Assembly (NCBI RefSeq): GCF_005871205.1
Contig: NZ_SWKM01000012.1
Coordinates: forward strand, 806,001 to 870,000
Length of the DNA: 64,000 nucleotides
Origin: Marinobacter alexandrii
GTDB lineage: Bacteria; Pseudomonadota; Gammaproteobacteria; Pseudomonadales; Oleiphilaceae
Direction of reading: 5' to 3'
This document shows, piece after piece, positions 35,121 to 45,241 of this stretch. Position numbers and translations under genes: made by a program. Under the pieces are notes generated by a model, which made no database searches, was not told the DNA's origin, and worked only from the letters and a program-made list of their open reading frames with translations. Every line of letters begins with the position of its first letter. The first letter of the stretch is position 1.

Positions 35121-37196
35121 ATGGCATCGCTGGACGACATATCGGTTACCCAGCTCAAGGGCGTAGGCAACGCCCTGGCCGAGAAGCTTGGCAAGCTGGG
35201 CATTGCCTCGCTTCAGGACCTGCTGTTTCACCTGCCGCACCGGTACGAGGACCGCACCCGGGTGGTGGCTATGGGCAGTCTCCGGATTGGCGACGTTGCC
35301 GTGGTCGAAGGGGAGGTCATGAAGGCCGACCTGGTGATGGGGCGCCGCCGCAGTCTGCAGGTCACCCTTAAGGACAACAGCGGCTTTTTGGTGATGCGGT
35401 TTTTCCACTTCAACGCCGCCCAGAAAAATCAGCTCACCCAGGGCGCTCGGGTTCGCTGTTTTGGTGAGGTCCGCCCCGGTCGGGCCGGTTACGAGTTCTA
35501 TCACCCCGAATACCAGATCGATCCACCGCCGATGCCGGCCGAAGGTCAGGCTACGCTGACGCCCGTCTATCCGCTCACCGAGGGTATCCAGCAACCCCGC
35601 GTGCGGGCATTGTGCCAGCAGGCGCTGGGTTACCTGCAGCGTTATCCGATCCGGGACTGGCTGCCGTCGTCGCTGCTGGCGGATTACCAGTTGCCGGGCA
35701 TTGGCGAGGCGGTTCAACTGGTGCATTCACCTCCTGTCGACGCGCCGGTGCATTTGTTGATGGAAGGCCGGCATCCCGCCCAGCAGCGGCTGGTGATGGA
35801 AGAGTTACTGGCGCATCAGCTCAGCCTGCTGCAGGTGAGGGAACAGATCCAGGCCCGGGAAGCGCTGCCGCTGTTGCCCACCGGCGATCTGCCCGATCAA
35901 TTTCTCGACTCCTTACCCTTCCAACTGACCGGGGCCCAGCGCCACGTGATGACCGATATCCGACAGGATCTGAGTCAGCCGCTGCCCATGTTGCGACTGG
36001 TTCAGGGCGACGTCGGTTCCGGTAAGACGGTGGTGGCCGCGTTGGCGGCCCTGCAAGCGATTGCCGCGGGGGCTCAGGTCGCGCTGATGGCGCCGACCGA
36101 AATCCTCGCTGAACAGCATTACCAGAACTTCCGCGGCTGGCTTGAGCCACTGGGTATCCAACTGGCGTGGCTGTCCGGAAAGGTGAAAGGCAAAGCGCGA
36201 CAGCAGGCGTTGGAAAAGGTCCAGTCTGGGGTGGCCGGAGTGGTTATTGGTACACACGCGCTGTTCCAGAATGACGTGGTGTTTGATCGTCTGGCGCTGG
36301 TGATTGTCGATGAACAACACCGATTCGGTGTGCATCAGCGTCTGGCGTTGCGGGAGAAAGGGGTAGGCGGCTCGCTTGCGCCGCACCAGTTGATCATGAC
36401 CGCGACTCCGATCCCCAGAACACTCGCCATGAGCGCCTACGCCGATCTGGATACCTCGGTGATTGACGAGCTGCCTCCCGGTCGCAAACCCATCGAGACA
36501 ATCGTCATTCCGGACAGCCGTCGCGAGGACGTCATCGGTCGCGTCCGCAGCGCTTGTACGGAGGGGCGTCAGGCCTATTGGGTATGTACCCTGATTGAGG
36601 AATCGGAGGCGTTGCAGTGTCAGGCCGCGGAAGTGACCGCACAGGAGTTGACGGAACGGCTGCCAGATCTCAAGGTGGGGCTGGTTCATGGTCGCCTGAA
36701 AGCCGTAGAAAAAGCTGCGGTGATGGAGCAGTTCAAGAATGGTGAGCTGGATCTGCTGGTGGCGACCACGGTTATTGAGGTTGGGGTGGATGTGCCGAAT
36801 GCGTCCCTGATCATCATTGAAAACCCGGAACGCCTGGGGCTGGCGCAGTTGCACCAGTTGCGAGGGCGAGTAGGGCGAGGCGAGCAGGCCAGTTTTTGTG
36901 TGCTGATGTACCACCCACCTCTGTCTAATAACGGTAAAGCGAGACTGCAGGCGCTACGGGACAGTCAGGACGGCTTCTTCATTGCCGAAAAAGATCTTGA
37001 GATCCGTGGCCCAGGCGAGGTGTTGGGTACCCGGCAGACCGGCATGATGCAATTCCGGTTGGCGGACTTTGAACGGGATAAGGGCTGGATTGAGCCGGTG
37101 CGGGAAATGGCGCCCGCGTTGATGAGTGACCGGCGGCGGGTCGAGGCGCTGATCCGCCGGTGGCTTGGCGAAAAGATTCGTTATGGAGACGTGTGA
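35121..37196 (+). CDS. recG: ATP-dependent DNA helicase RecG
   Basis: This 691-residue superfamily 2 helicase remodels stalled forks and Holliday junctions. The N-terminal wedge (OB) domain begins with the helical LKGVGNALAEKLGKLG. Motif I QGDVGSGKT, motif II DEQH, motif III TATPIPRT and motif VI (QLRGRVGRG) are intact. Length is normal. The ATG at 35121 follows oxyR by 7 bp, so they are probably co-transcribed. Confidence 0.97.
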   Translation: MASLDDISVTQLKGVGNALAEKLGKLGIASLQDLLFHLPHRYEDRTRVVAMGSLRIGDVAVVEGEVMKADLVMGRRRSLQVTLKDNSGFLVMRFFHFNAAQKNQLTQGARVRCFGEVRPGRAGYEFYHPEYQIDPPPMPAEGQATLTPVYPLTEGIQQPRVRALCQQALGYLQRYPIRDWLPSSLLADYQLPGIGEAVQLVHSPPVDAPVHLLMEGRHPAQQRLVMEELLAHQLSLLQVREQIQAREALPLLPTGDLPDQFLDSLPFQLTGAQRHVMTDIRQDLSQPLPMLRLVQGDVGSGKTVVAALAALQAIAAGAQVALMAPTEILAEQHYQNFRGWLEPLGIQLAWLSGKVKGKARQQALEKVQSGVAGVVIGTHALFQNDVVFDRLALVIVDEQHRFGVHQRLALREKGVGGSLAPHQLIMTATPIPRTLAMSAYADLDTSVIDELPPGRKPIETIVIPDSRREDVIGRVRSACTEGRQAYWVCTLIEESEALQCQAAEVTAQELTERLPDLKVGLVHGRLKAVEKAAVMEQFKNGELDLLVATTVIEVGVDVPNASLIIIENPERLGLAQLHQLRGRVGRGEQASFCVLMYHPPLSNNGKARLQALRDSQDGFFIAEKDLEIRGPGEVLGTRQTGMMQFRLADFERDKGWIEPVREMAPALMSDRRRVEALIRRWLGEKIRYGDV

Positions 37197-37279
37197 CGGC
37201 GGTCCTTGCCCTATACTGATTCGGACTCCTCAAGAAAAAGCCGCGTGTCGGCCTTTAGCAATAATCAGGAGCAGACTCT

Positions 37280-38644
37280 ATGGAACTACCTGCAGCAGTT
37301 CAGCAGGCACTTGGGGCTTCAGCTTCGGGCGTGTCGCTCCGCAACGCAAACCAGGCCAACGGCGAAGAACTTCTGCGCATGGCCTTGTTGAGTGACGCGG
37401 CGGGTAACCTCCAGGTGATTTGCCGGAAACGTGACCTGATCAACCTTGAAGAGTTGAACAAGCGTCTCGGTCGCGATTTCCGGCTGATGAAACGCCGAGA
37501 ACAGTTGCGCGTCCGCGAGAGGGCTGGCTTGAGTGAACTGCCGGCCCTGCCGTCTCTGACCGGTTGGCCGACCGTTGTCGATAGCCGGGTCGACGATCTG
37601 TCCGCTGTCGCCCTGGAGCTGGAAGAACACAATCTCGCGATGGTCATGCCAGGTGCCGACTTCCGGGCTCTGACCAGCAATGCCGAGCGCTGGAGCTTTA
37701 CTACAGACCCGCAATCCATTGAGGTTAATCTCGATGACAACGAGCGGGACCGGGAACAGCTTCATACCGCACTCAAGAAATTTACCAGCGTACGCATTCA
37801 ACAGCGTCTGGAAGACACCCTTGAATTGCCCCCGCTGCCGGAGACTGCACAGCGAATTATTCATCTGCGAGTGAACCCGAATGCGGTCATGGGCGATCTG
37901 GTGGACATTGTCGAAAGCGATCCCAGTCTGGCGGCGCAAGTGGTTAGCTGGGCCTCCTCCTCGTTTTATGCTGCGGCCGGGCAAGTGCGATCCGTCCATG
38001 ATGCGGTGTCCCGGGTGCTGGGCTTTGACCTGGTGATGAACCTGGCCATGGGCCTGTCTCTGGGCCGTGCGCTGAAACAACCCCAAGATCATCCGGAAGG
38101 CTACGTCGATTACTGGCAGCAGGCGATCTGGCAGGCCCAGTCAGCCGGGGTGCTCGCCAGCATGATGCCGCGGGGCCAACGGCCGTATTTCGGTCTGGCC
38201 TACTTGGCCGGGTTGCTGCACAACTTTGGTCATCTGGTGTTGGCCCAGGTGTTTCCGCCTCACTTCAAGCTGGTTTGCCGTTCGCTGGAGGTAAATCCTT
38301 GCATTGATTCCTCGGTGACCGAACATTACCTGCTGGGCATTACCCGGGAACAGATTGCAGCGCAGCTGATGGAAAACTGGGGCATGCCCGATGAGGTCAC
38401 CCTGGCCATTCGATTCCAGAAGAACCCGGCCTACGATGGCGATTGCCAGGTTTATGCCAAGCTGCTCTGGCTGGGACGTCAGCTGTTGACCACTCGCGGT
38501 GTAGCGCTGGGCGCGGGTGAAGCGGTGCCGCAGTCATGCTATGACGAATTGGGACTGGATCGGGACGCGGTCGAGGCGCAGTTTGATGAGCTGGTCAGCA
38601 GTAAGGACAGCATCATGGCCATGGCCGGGATGATGAGTCCCTGA
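37280..38644 (+). CDS. YbaK-like aminoacyl-tRNA deacylase and HDOD domain protein
   Basis: This 454-residue fusion protein has two parts. Residues 1-150 resemble a YbaK/ProX-type trans-editing domain (LLSDAAGNLQVICRKRDLINLEELNKRLG). From about residue 185 an HDOD domain follows (LELPPLPETAQRIIHLRVNPNAVMGDLVDIVESDPSLAAQVV, then GLAYLAGLLHNFGHLVL). HDOD proteins are non-catalytic HD relatives found in signalling. Whether the YbaK part still deacylates mischarged tRNA is unknown. It is 83 bp downstream of recG. Confidence 0.8.
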   Translation: MELPAAVQQALGASASGVSLRNANQANGEELLRMALLSDAAGNLQVICRKRDLINLEELNKRLGRDFRLMKRREQLRVRERAGLSELPALPSLTGWPTVVDSRVDDLSAVALELEEHNLAMVMPGADFRALTSNAERWSFTTDPQSIEVNLDDNERDREQLHTALKKFTSVRIQQRLEDTLELPPLPETAQRIIHLRVNPNAVMGDLVDIVESDPSLAAQVVSWASSSFYAAAGQVRSVHDAVSRVLGFDLVMNLAMGLSLGRALKQPQDHPEGYVDYWQQAIWQAQSAGVLASMMPRGQRPYFGLAYLAGLLHNFGHLVLAQVFPPHFKLVCRSLEVNPCIDSSVTEHYLLGITREQIAAQLMENWGMPDEVTLAIRFQKNPAYDGDCQVYAKLLWLGRQLLTTRGVALGAGEAVPQSCYDELGLDRDAVEAQFDELVSSKDSIMAMAGMMSP

Positions 38645-38975
38645 GTTCCTGCCTTCCCTTTTCCCCGCCAAAAAAGAGCCGGCCCTAAGGCCGGCAAGCT
38701 CACCCGCTTGTTGCAGAGTCGTCCAAACTTATCAGGAGAAAACAACAAAGGACCGTTGCCGTCGCAGATTAAGGCAGCGCCCTATCTATAATTTAGTCTA
38801 AGGGGGAAAAAAGAAAAGTCTTCGGCTTTGGATTGGACACTATGAGAGGCTCGTCGCTGTTTGTTATTCATCCTAACCCGTTGATTCAATGACCAAACAT
38901 TCAGGCTCATTTACTCATGTTTCCACGAAAAAATTACAAACCTCGGTGTGTGCCTCTCTGTCACCGGCGCGACAT
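38645..38975. other. Convergent gap with a minus-strand terminator
   Basis: The GCCGGCC (38678-38684)/GGCCGGC (38689-38695) hairpin has an A run on its left side (38670-38675). It therefore reads as a rho-independent terminator for transcription from the right, that is for the DUF2489/molybdopterin genes. The rest of the 331-bp gap is without a credible gene on either strand. Confidence 0.7.
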
Positions 38976-39440
38976 TCAGCTCGGGTCGAAAGGGTGGTGG
39001 CGAATGGCGGTTGCGGCCCGTTTTATTTCTTCTGCATGAACCTTTTCCACCTCGAATCGCTCGATATCCATCTTTTCCACAAAGCGGGTATCGGTGGCCT
39101 GCCGGGCCTGGTGCGTCGGCATGTGCTTGAGCTTCTCGTGTACGTCCTGAAACACCGAAAACGGCGGCTGCTCCAACAGTTCCGGCGCCACGTGATCAAG
39201 CAAGCCCTTTAAGCGCAGACACGCCTCGGAATACTCAACCTGGTCCGACTCCACGGCCATGGCAATCACCCGGATGCTGGAGATCATATCGTCGCGTCGC
39301 TTCTGATTGAATGCGTCCGCTTTTTCCTGGCGGCGGCGGCCTTCAGACAGGGTATTGGCTTGGCGTCGGATAAAAAACAGCAGCAAGGCGATGACAATCA
39401 CGCCGATAATAATCAGGGTCCACTGCAGCCACTGGGGCAT
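38976..39440 (-). CDS. DUF2489 family membrane-anchored protein
   Basis: This 154-residue protein has one N-terminal transmembrane helix (LQWTLIIIGVIVIALLLFFI) followed by a cytoplasmic helical domain (QANTLSEGRRRQEKADAFN, then EACLRLKGLLDHVAPELL). This pattern fits the DUF2489 family of gammaproteobacteria, whose function is unknown. It follows the molybdopterin oxidoreductase by 19 bp on the same strand. Confidence 0.8.
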   Translation of the reverse strand: MPQWLQWTLIIIGVIVIALLLFFIRRQANTLSEGRRRQEKADAFNQKRRDDMISSIRVIAMAVESDQVEYSEACLRLKGLLDHVAPELLEQPPFSVFQDVHEKLKHMPTHQARQATDTRFVEKMDIERFEVEKVHAEEIKRAATAIRHHPFDPS

Positions 39441-39459
39441 TCTCTTCTCCTCGTCTCGA

Positions 39460-41754
39460 TCAGGCTTGCTTGCGTTGGCGATCAGGCCGCCAGACTTTGA
39501 CAGTTACGGCCTGCCCATTCAATACGGAGGTTCCCACCAGCGGATCAATCTGCTCGTCACTGAGCACGTCATTGATGCTGGCCCCGGCGTGCTCGGTTGC
39601 CACCGCTTGCCCAGTGCCCGTGCGATCATGGCCCCATCCGTGGGGAATAGAGACCACACCGGGCATCAGATTCTCGGAGATTTCTACCGGGAGTACGATG
39701 GTGCCGATGTTCGTACTGATCTGTGCGGAGTTGCCCGCTTGCAGGCCCAACCGGCTGGCGTCCTTGGGGTTAATCATCAGCGTGCAGCGGTCTTTACCTT
39801 TGACCAGTCGCCGACTGTTGTGCATCCAGGAGTTGTTGCTGCGGATGTGGCGTCGCCCGATCAGCAACAACTCGGTGTTGACCGGTTCCTTCAGGAAGCT
39901 GTGCAGGCGATCGACATCTCTAAGGTAGCGTCGTGGTGCAAGGTGAATCATGCCATCTTTGGTAAACAGGCGGTCGGGCAAAGACGGCTGCAGCGGGCCC
40001 AGATCCACGCCACTGGGAATCTCCCGCAACGCTGCTAGCGACAAACCCTTTGGCAGCGCCTGCCAGTTGCGGTTCAGCGGGCTGAGTTTGGTGAGTGCAC
40101 GGACAGGGTGGCGCTCGGGCAATATGTCGAGTATCAGGTCCACCGCCGGCTGCACCAAGCCTCGGACTCGGCCGCCATCGGTGCCATAGGGACCGGATCG
40201 CAGTAGCAGGTCCAGAATCGGGTCAGGTCCGATCTGTTTGAAGGTGCGCCACCCAAGTTCCGAACGTAAGGGCAGGTGGCCGCCATGTCGGTGTTTCTCG
40301 AGCCGGTGGGCCAGCTCTAGCAGGATTTGCCAGTCGTGGCGGCTGTCCGGGCCGGCGTCAAACAGAGGCTCGCTGTACTTGGCGACGTTCCGTACCGCGA
40401 ACATACTGAATATCAGATCGTAATGGCTACGCTCCAGGGCCGCGGTCGGCGGCAGGATGACATCGGCGTGGCGCGTGGTTTCGTTCAGGTAGTAATCCAC
40501 CGACACCATGAAATCGAGTCCGGAGAAAGCCTTTTCCAGGCGGGTGCCGTTGGGGCTCGACAGCACCGGGTTGCCGGCTACGGTTACGAACGCCCGGATC
40601 TGGCCCTCGCCGGGTGTCAGTACTTCATCGGCCATGGTGCTGGCCGGATACTCACCACCAAACTCCGGCAGGCCCTTTACCCGGCTGTGGCGGGTGCCGA
40701 AATGGCCGCTTTGCCCCCCGAGGGCACCCAGGCTTACCAGATCAATGGCGGGCTGGGTAAACAGCATGGCGCCGGGCGTGTCGAGTTTACCGGTGAGGAT
40801 GTTCAGGCAGTAGGCCAACCAGGTTGCCAGGCCACCAAAGCGCTGGGTACTGGTGCCCATCCGGCTGTACAGAACGGCCTTTGGAGTATTGGCCAACTGG
40901 CGGGTGAGCTGGCGGATGGTTTGGGCTGTGATGCCCGTGTGGTCGCTGACCGCTTCCGGGGTAAACGCCAGTGCCGCCAGGCGTAACAGGTCAGCATCTT
41001 TGGCGAGATGCTCAGCTGGCCCCAGCTCGACCAGGTCTTCGGCAAACAGAGTGTTCACCATGGCCATTAGCAGCAAGGCGTCACTGCCGGGCCTGATGAA
41101 ATGGAATTCGTCGGCCAGTTTGCCGGTTTCGGTGCACCGTGGATCGACCACGATGAGCCGGCCGCCGCGGCCTTGCAGACGCTTGATCCGTCCCCGGAAA
41201 TCGGGGACCGTCATCAGGCTGCCATTGGAGGCCATGGGATTGGCGCCAATACAGATAAACAGGTCGGTGTGGTCGATATCCGGAATCGGGAACAGTATCT
41301 GATGGCCGAACATCTCCAGGCTGGCAAGCATGTGGGGTAGCTGATCGTTGGAGGTGGCCGAGAACCGGTTTTGGCTGCCGATGGCGCGCAGGAATGGCAG
41401 GGTAGAGACGAGGGAGCCGTGGTTGTGAACGTTGGGGTTACCCAGATAGACGCCAATGCTGTTGCGGCCGAATTCGGACCGCGTTTGATGTAATTTTTGG
41501 GCCACCAGATCGAAGGCTGCGTCCCATTCCATTTCCTGCCAGCCAGTGTCCGTGCGGCGCACGGGTTTGCGCAACCGGTCTGGGTCATTGTGCAGATCCT
41601 GCAAGGCGACCGCCTTGGGGCAGATATAGCCCTGACTTAACGGATCATCCTCATCGCCCTTGATGGAGGTGATTTTCCCGTTGCTGACTTCAATGGCGAC
41701 GCCGCACATGGCTTCGCACAGGTGGCAGGTGCGGTAATGGATACCGTTTTCCAT
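39460..41754 (-). CDS. Molybdopterin-dependent oxidoreductase with one [4Fe-4S] cluster
   Basis: This 764-residue catalytic subunit of the DMSO-reductase (MopB) superfamily has an N-terminal iron-sulphur motif with Cys10, Cys13, Cys17 and Cys45 (YRTCHLCEAMCG, then GYICPK). Molybdopterin-binding stretches include GVYLGNPNVHNHGS, ICIGANPMASNGSLM and the C-terminal NNSWMHN. No twin-arginine signal is present, so it should be cytoplasmic. No small electron-transfer or membrane subunit is encoded nearby. The substrate is unknown; formate-dehydrogenase-like and assimilatory reductase roles are both possible. Confidence 0.85.
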   Translation of the reverse strand: MENGIHYRTCHLCEAMCGVAIEVSNGKITSIKGDEDDPLSQGYICPKAVALQDLHNDPDRLRKPVRRTDTGWQEMEWDAAFDLVAQKLHQTRSEFGRNSIGVYLGNPNVHNHGSLVSTLPFLRAIGSQNRFSATSNDQLPHMLASLEMFGHQILFPIPDIDHTDLFICIGANPMASNGSLMTVPDFRGRIKRLQGRGGRLIVVDPRCTETGKLADEFHFIRPGSDALLLMAMVNTLFAEDLVELGPAEHLAKDADLLRLAALAFTPEAVSDHTGITAQTIRQLTRQLANTPKAVLYSRMGTSTQRFGGLATWLAYCLNILTGKLDTPGAMLFTQPAIDLVSLGALGGQSGHFGTRHSRVKGLPEFGGEYPASTMADEVLTPGEGQIRAFVTVAGNPVLSSPNGTRLEKAFSGLDFMVSVDYYLNETTRHADVILPPTAALERSHYDLIFSMFAVRNVAKYSEPLFDAGPDSRHDWQILLELAHRLEKHRHGGHLPLRSELGWRTFKQIGPDPILDLLLRSGPYGTDGGRVRGLVQPAVDLILDILPERHPVRALTKLSPLNRNWQALPKGLSLAALREIPSGVDLGPLQPSLPDRLFTKDGMIHLAPRRYLRDVDRLHSFLKEPVNTELLLIGRRHIRSNNSWMHNSRRLVKGKDRCTLMINPKDASRLGLQAGNSAQISTNIGTIVLPVEISENLMPGVVSIPHGWGHDRTGTGQAVATEHAGASINDVLSDEQIDPLVGTSVLNGQAVTVKVWRPDRQRKQA

Positions 41755-41862
41755 GGAGCCCTCTCTTCTGGCGGGATCTTATTGTTGTAGCGATTGGGGT
41801 TGAATCGAGATTAGCAGGAAAGCCCTGGGATGGGAAAAGCCGCCTGCCCAGGTGTGGCCACA

Positions 41863-41890
41863 AAAAAAGGCCAGCCCAGGAGGCTGGCCT
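41863..41890 (-). terminator. Terminator of the lipoprotein/FadL operon
   Basis: GGCCAGCC (41870-41877) and GGCTGGCC (41883-41890) form an 8-bp stem. The A run at 41863-41869 becomes a T tail on the minus strand. It lies about 20 bp after the end of the giant lipoprotein gene. Confidence 0.9.
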
Positions 41891-41910
41891 GAAAGGGTAA
41901 AGGCCTGAGT

Positions 41911-44900
41911 TTACTGCTGGGCAGGAATTTCCTTTACCGGGTCGGAGATGAAGTTCAGGTAGACCCCCTGTTCCGGGATCTGCAGAGGGATTTGAACGGC
42001 TCCCGTGGATGCGGTGGTTTCGTCAAGCAGTGCACCACAGGCGTCAGGGTTGCCGGTCAGGAGGCCACCGATGCAGGAGGTGAAATCGATAATGGCCCTG
42101 GAAATGGCATCCTCGGTGGTCACCAGCACCTCGATCTCCGGAACGTTGGTATTGCGCTGCTCAATTTGCATGCGCCCGTCATCGAAGAAGGTGATCGGTC
42201 CGGCCAGCTCGAGCGTGAACGGGTAGGAGTAGAGGTTGTGTTGCAGCACGCCTTCCAGCGGCACGTGCAGGTTCGGCGCGTCCAGAGTCAGCTCAGCCCG
42301 GGTTTTGAACACGGGTCGTCCATCCTCGCCCTCAATAATAATGCCCGGAATGAGGCCGCTGCGGGCACAATTCTCTTCGCAGCCTGGATCGTCTTTGGCG
42401 TACCGCATCCGTAGGATCTGGGGGCCGGTGACCTGGTCACCAAGACCATCCAGTACCACCGTGGCGGAGGTTGTCGCCAGCATGGTGGGGTACAGCAAAA
42501 CGCCCACGCCTTGTTTGCCGGTCTCTTCATCCACCGCCGGCCCTGTGACTTCTGTGTTCAGGCCATAGGTCTGGTAGATGAACTTGGCTTCCGGACACAC
42601 CTCATCGTCGTTGCAACCGACACTGGCGCCAGCGTCCGCGCCCAGAACCGTCGCCGTCTGATTTTGTACCGCTAGTGCCGCCGCGTTGGCCGAGGGTTTG
42701 TATCCGCCATTGCCATTGCTTTCATGATCGAACGGCTCAAGACAGGTGGTGTCACCCGGGGTGGGGCAGTCGACGACGTAATTCGAATTCACATCCCGGA
42801 TGGGCAGGTTGCGCAGCGGGGTGAATACTGTTTGAGCGGGGGCTGCCCCTTCAAAGTAGATGGTCATGTCCGGACCACCGATGTCGACATTCGACGGCGC
42901 ATCGCGTTCGTCACCGGGATCGACCAGCAGGTCCGTTTGCAACGGGTATCCGGATTCCGAGCAGACCGCGTTGGCGCAGTCATCCTTGGAGGTGGACGAC
43001 GCCAGGGTATAGCGGTAGAAGGCTCCGGATTCCCAGGGCTGATCGGGGTAAAAACGAATGCGCTGATTGTTCTTCTCCAGTCGTCCACCGACGGCGCCGA
43101 GGCTGCTGCCGTCCGCCGCCACCTGCTCGACCTGGAAGGTTTCACCGGCCCGGATCGAGCCGAGATCCATGGATTGGGAGAACACCACCACGATGGGCCG
43201 GTCGGCCGGCAGGCTGGTGACTGGCAGGATATCCCCGCGGGGGCCATTGGGCGCATCGTCCACACACTGGCCGTGGTTTCCCGCATTCAGGTCCACACCA
43301 GTGGTGACACAAGGGAAACCCGGGTAGGTGGTCAGGGCAATCGGTGACACCGTGAACACCGAGTTGTCGCCCAAATCCGGCAGGCGGAACTCAAGGGTCT
43401 GGGACGTGGCGCCATTGCCGGCCAGGTCGGTCAGGCCGGAACCAATCTGAACGCTGTAGTCGATCCCGTGCCTGAACCCACCCTTGGAGTTGATAACCAC
43501 GGCGGTACCGTCCAGCCTGGTGTCAAACTGCCCGGTGGCCAGTGGTGTGCCTCCCTCGATCACGGTGATGCCCGTGGGGATGGTGCTGGCGTCAAGCGGT
43601 TCGTCGAAATTCAGGATCACCGGATCGCCGGGTCGGTGCATCGACTGGCGGGTGGCCGGAATGGCGTCCGTCGGACCTGGCATCCAGCTGACCAGCTTTG
43701 GACTGGTGCTGTCGGGTTCATACAGTTCCTCGGCATCCAGGGCGGAATTAGCGTCGGTGGCCGCCTCAATCCGGAACGCAATGGTGGAATCGGTGTACTC
43801 CTGGCCCAGCAACTCCGGCTCGACCACACCGATGGCATCAATGGTGAGGACTCCATCCTGGACAATGGCAATGCCAGTCAGTTCGACCCCGAGCAGGTCC
43901 TGGGAGAGCGAGGCGTTGGGCTGGGCCTCCTCGGTGTTCATGGAAACATCCATAAACAGCTTAACGTGCCGTGGCGCATTAAGATCGTCGGTGTACGGAT
44001 TCGGACTGAGGTAACCGGTTGCGTCCGAGAGCATGGTGACCTTGATGTCGCCGGTGGTCTGCATCTGACCGGTGCTGGGATTGATCACCGGTACACTGCC
44101 ATTGATCTTCACGTCCAGGCTGCTGCTGGTGAGCACGCTGCCTTTCGGTACACGCAGGGGCAGGGGTTCATCGGCGCCAAAGGACGGCGCGTAGGCCAGT
44201 TCCGCGAACAGGCCGCCTGTCTGCTGGGATGGCCCGGCAATGCCCTGGAGGACCGAATTCAGGGTGACCCCATTGATGATCTGGCCGTTGAGGCGGGACT
44301 TGCGGGCACCGGATTCACCGGAGCCAGCGAGCATGCCCGAGTCAATCAGCTCCTGGAACAGCACCACGGTTGGGCCGGTTTCGCGGGCAGTAAACTGCTT
44401 ACTGAAATCCAGGGTTTCGCCAGTGCTGTGGCTTGGCAGCCCCTGAATCCGGAGTGTGTAGCGTTCGCCGGCGGTGAGGGCATCGTCTTTGGTGCCGCAC
44501 AGTTCCAGGGCTTCGACGGTGCAAGGGTCGACAGTAATGCGACGACCATCCACCAGTACGGTGGCGGGCACGGTCTCACCGGTTGCATTTTCCAGGCGAA
44601 TTTGGCCGCCCATGGCCTGCCAGGCCGGGTGCACCGGGTGGGTCAGCGTCAGCCGGAAGGTGGAGAAGTTCATCGGCTGGAATTCGCTATCCGGAGCCGG
44701 AATCATTTCTGCGACCGCAAAATCGCTGGCGCTGTTGTCCAGGCTTGCGATCCCGGTAAAGCCGCTACGGGTGGAAAACTGAATGCCCTCGGCGGCGCGG
44801 GCGTTGGGTGTGCTGATGGTCCTGGCTTCCTGGCCCAGCAGCGGGTCCTGGAACGTCACCGTGTAGTCAGTCCCGGTGCTCAGGGCCGTTGCCGGCGTCA

Positions 44901-45180
44901 GTTTAAGGCTGTGTCCGCCATCCACCTTGGTGACGGTGAAGTCCACCGGGCTGCTGCCGTCTGTGACTCGGATCTTGTCTTTCAGGTCGGCTTCCGTGTC
45001 AGTGATAGCGTGGGAAAACCGGATCACAATATCGGCCGCCGGGCTCACGCCGGTCTGGCCATCGGCTGGGTAGGAGTAGATCACTGAGCCGGGCGTGGTT
45101 TTGGTAACACTCTGTTCATCGCCGCCACAGGCGGCGAGCAGAAGCGCGGGAATCAGTGCCAGTATCTTGTTGTATTTCAT
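41911..45180 (-). CDS. Giant Ig-like-domain lipoprotein paired with a FadL protein (AupB-like)
   Basis: This 1089-residue lipoprotein has a signal peptide with lipobox LLAAC (MKYNKILALIPALLLAACGG). Several SbsA/Big_5-type Ig-like domains follow: the first opens SYPADGQTGVSPAADIVIRFSHAI, and later ones include SMHRPGDPVILNFDEPLDAS and LPADRPIVVVFSQSMDLGS. Cys pairs are scattered in the C-terminal third. GAGGAG precedes the ATG at 45180. It follows the FadL gene by 61 bp in one operon. Marinobacter has a described alkane-uptake pair, AupA (FadL family) with AupB; this pair looks like such a system, which is inference from order and type. Confidence 0.8.
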   Translation of the reverse strand: MKYNKILALIPALLLAACGGDEQSVTKTTPGSVIYSYPADGQTGVSPAADIVIRFSHAITDTEADLKDKIRVTDGSSPVDFTVTKVDGGHSLKLTPATALSTGTDYTVTFQDPLLGQEARTISTPNARAAEGIQFSTRSGFTGIASLDNSASDFAVAEMIPAPDSEFQPMNFSTFRLTLTHPVHPAWQAMGGQIRLENATGETVPATVLVDGRRITVDPCTVEALELCGTKDDALTAGERYTLRIQGLPSHSTGETLDFSKQFTARETGPTVVLFQELIDSGMLAGSGESGARKSRLNGQIINGVTLNSVLQGIAGPSQQTGGLFAELAYAPSFGADEPLPLRVPKGSVLTSSSLDVKINGSVPVINPSTGQMQTTGDIKVTMLSDATGYLSPNPYTDDLNAPRHVKLFMDVSMNTEEAQPNASLSQDLLGVELTGIAIVQDGVLTIDAIGVVEPELLGQEYTDSTIAFRIEAATDANSALDAEELYEPDSTSPKLVSWMPGPTDAIPATRQSMHRPGDPVILNFDEPLDASTIPTGITVIEGGTPLATGQFDTRLDGTAVVINSKGGFRHGIDYSVQIGSGLTDLAGNGATSQTLEFRLPDLGDNSVFTVSPIALTTYPGFPCVTTGVDLNAGNHGQCVDDAPNGPRGDILPVTSLPADRPIVVVFSQSMDLGSIRAGETFQVEQVAADGSSLGAVGGRLEKNNQRIRFYPDQPWESGAFYRYTLASSTSKDDCANAVCSESGYPLQTDLLVDPGDERDAPSNVDIGGPDMTIYFEGAAPAQTVFTPLRNLPIRDVNSNYVVDCPTPGDTTCLEPFDHESNGNGGYKPSANAAALAVQNQTATVLGADAGASVGCNDDEVCPEAKFIYQTYGLNTEVTGPAVDEETGKQGVGVLLYPTMLATTSATVVLDGLGDQVTGPQILRMRYAKDDPGCEENCARSGLIPGIIIEGEDGRPVFKTRAELTLDAPNLHVPLEGVLQHNLYSYPFTLELAGPITFFDDGRMQIEQRNTNVPEIEVLVTTEDAISRAIIDFTSCIGGLLTGNPDACGALLDETTASTGAVQIPLQIPEQGVYLNFISDPVKEIPAQQ

Positions 45181-45241
45181 GGCAGGTCTTCTCCTCAAAG
45201 CATAGGTGCTCAGGAATTCAGAGGCTGAAAACGTCAGGCAC

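Noticed and set aside
43468-45087. 539-codon plus-strand frame antisense to the giant lipoprotein gene
   Set aside because: The lipoprotein has signal peptide, lipobox and Ig-like repeats; the opposite frame is a codon-bias shadow rich in Gly, Val and His.
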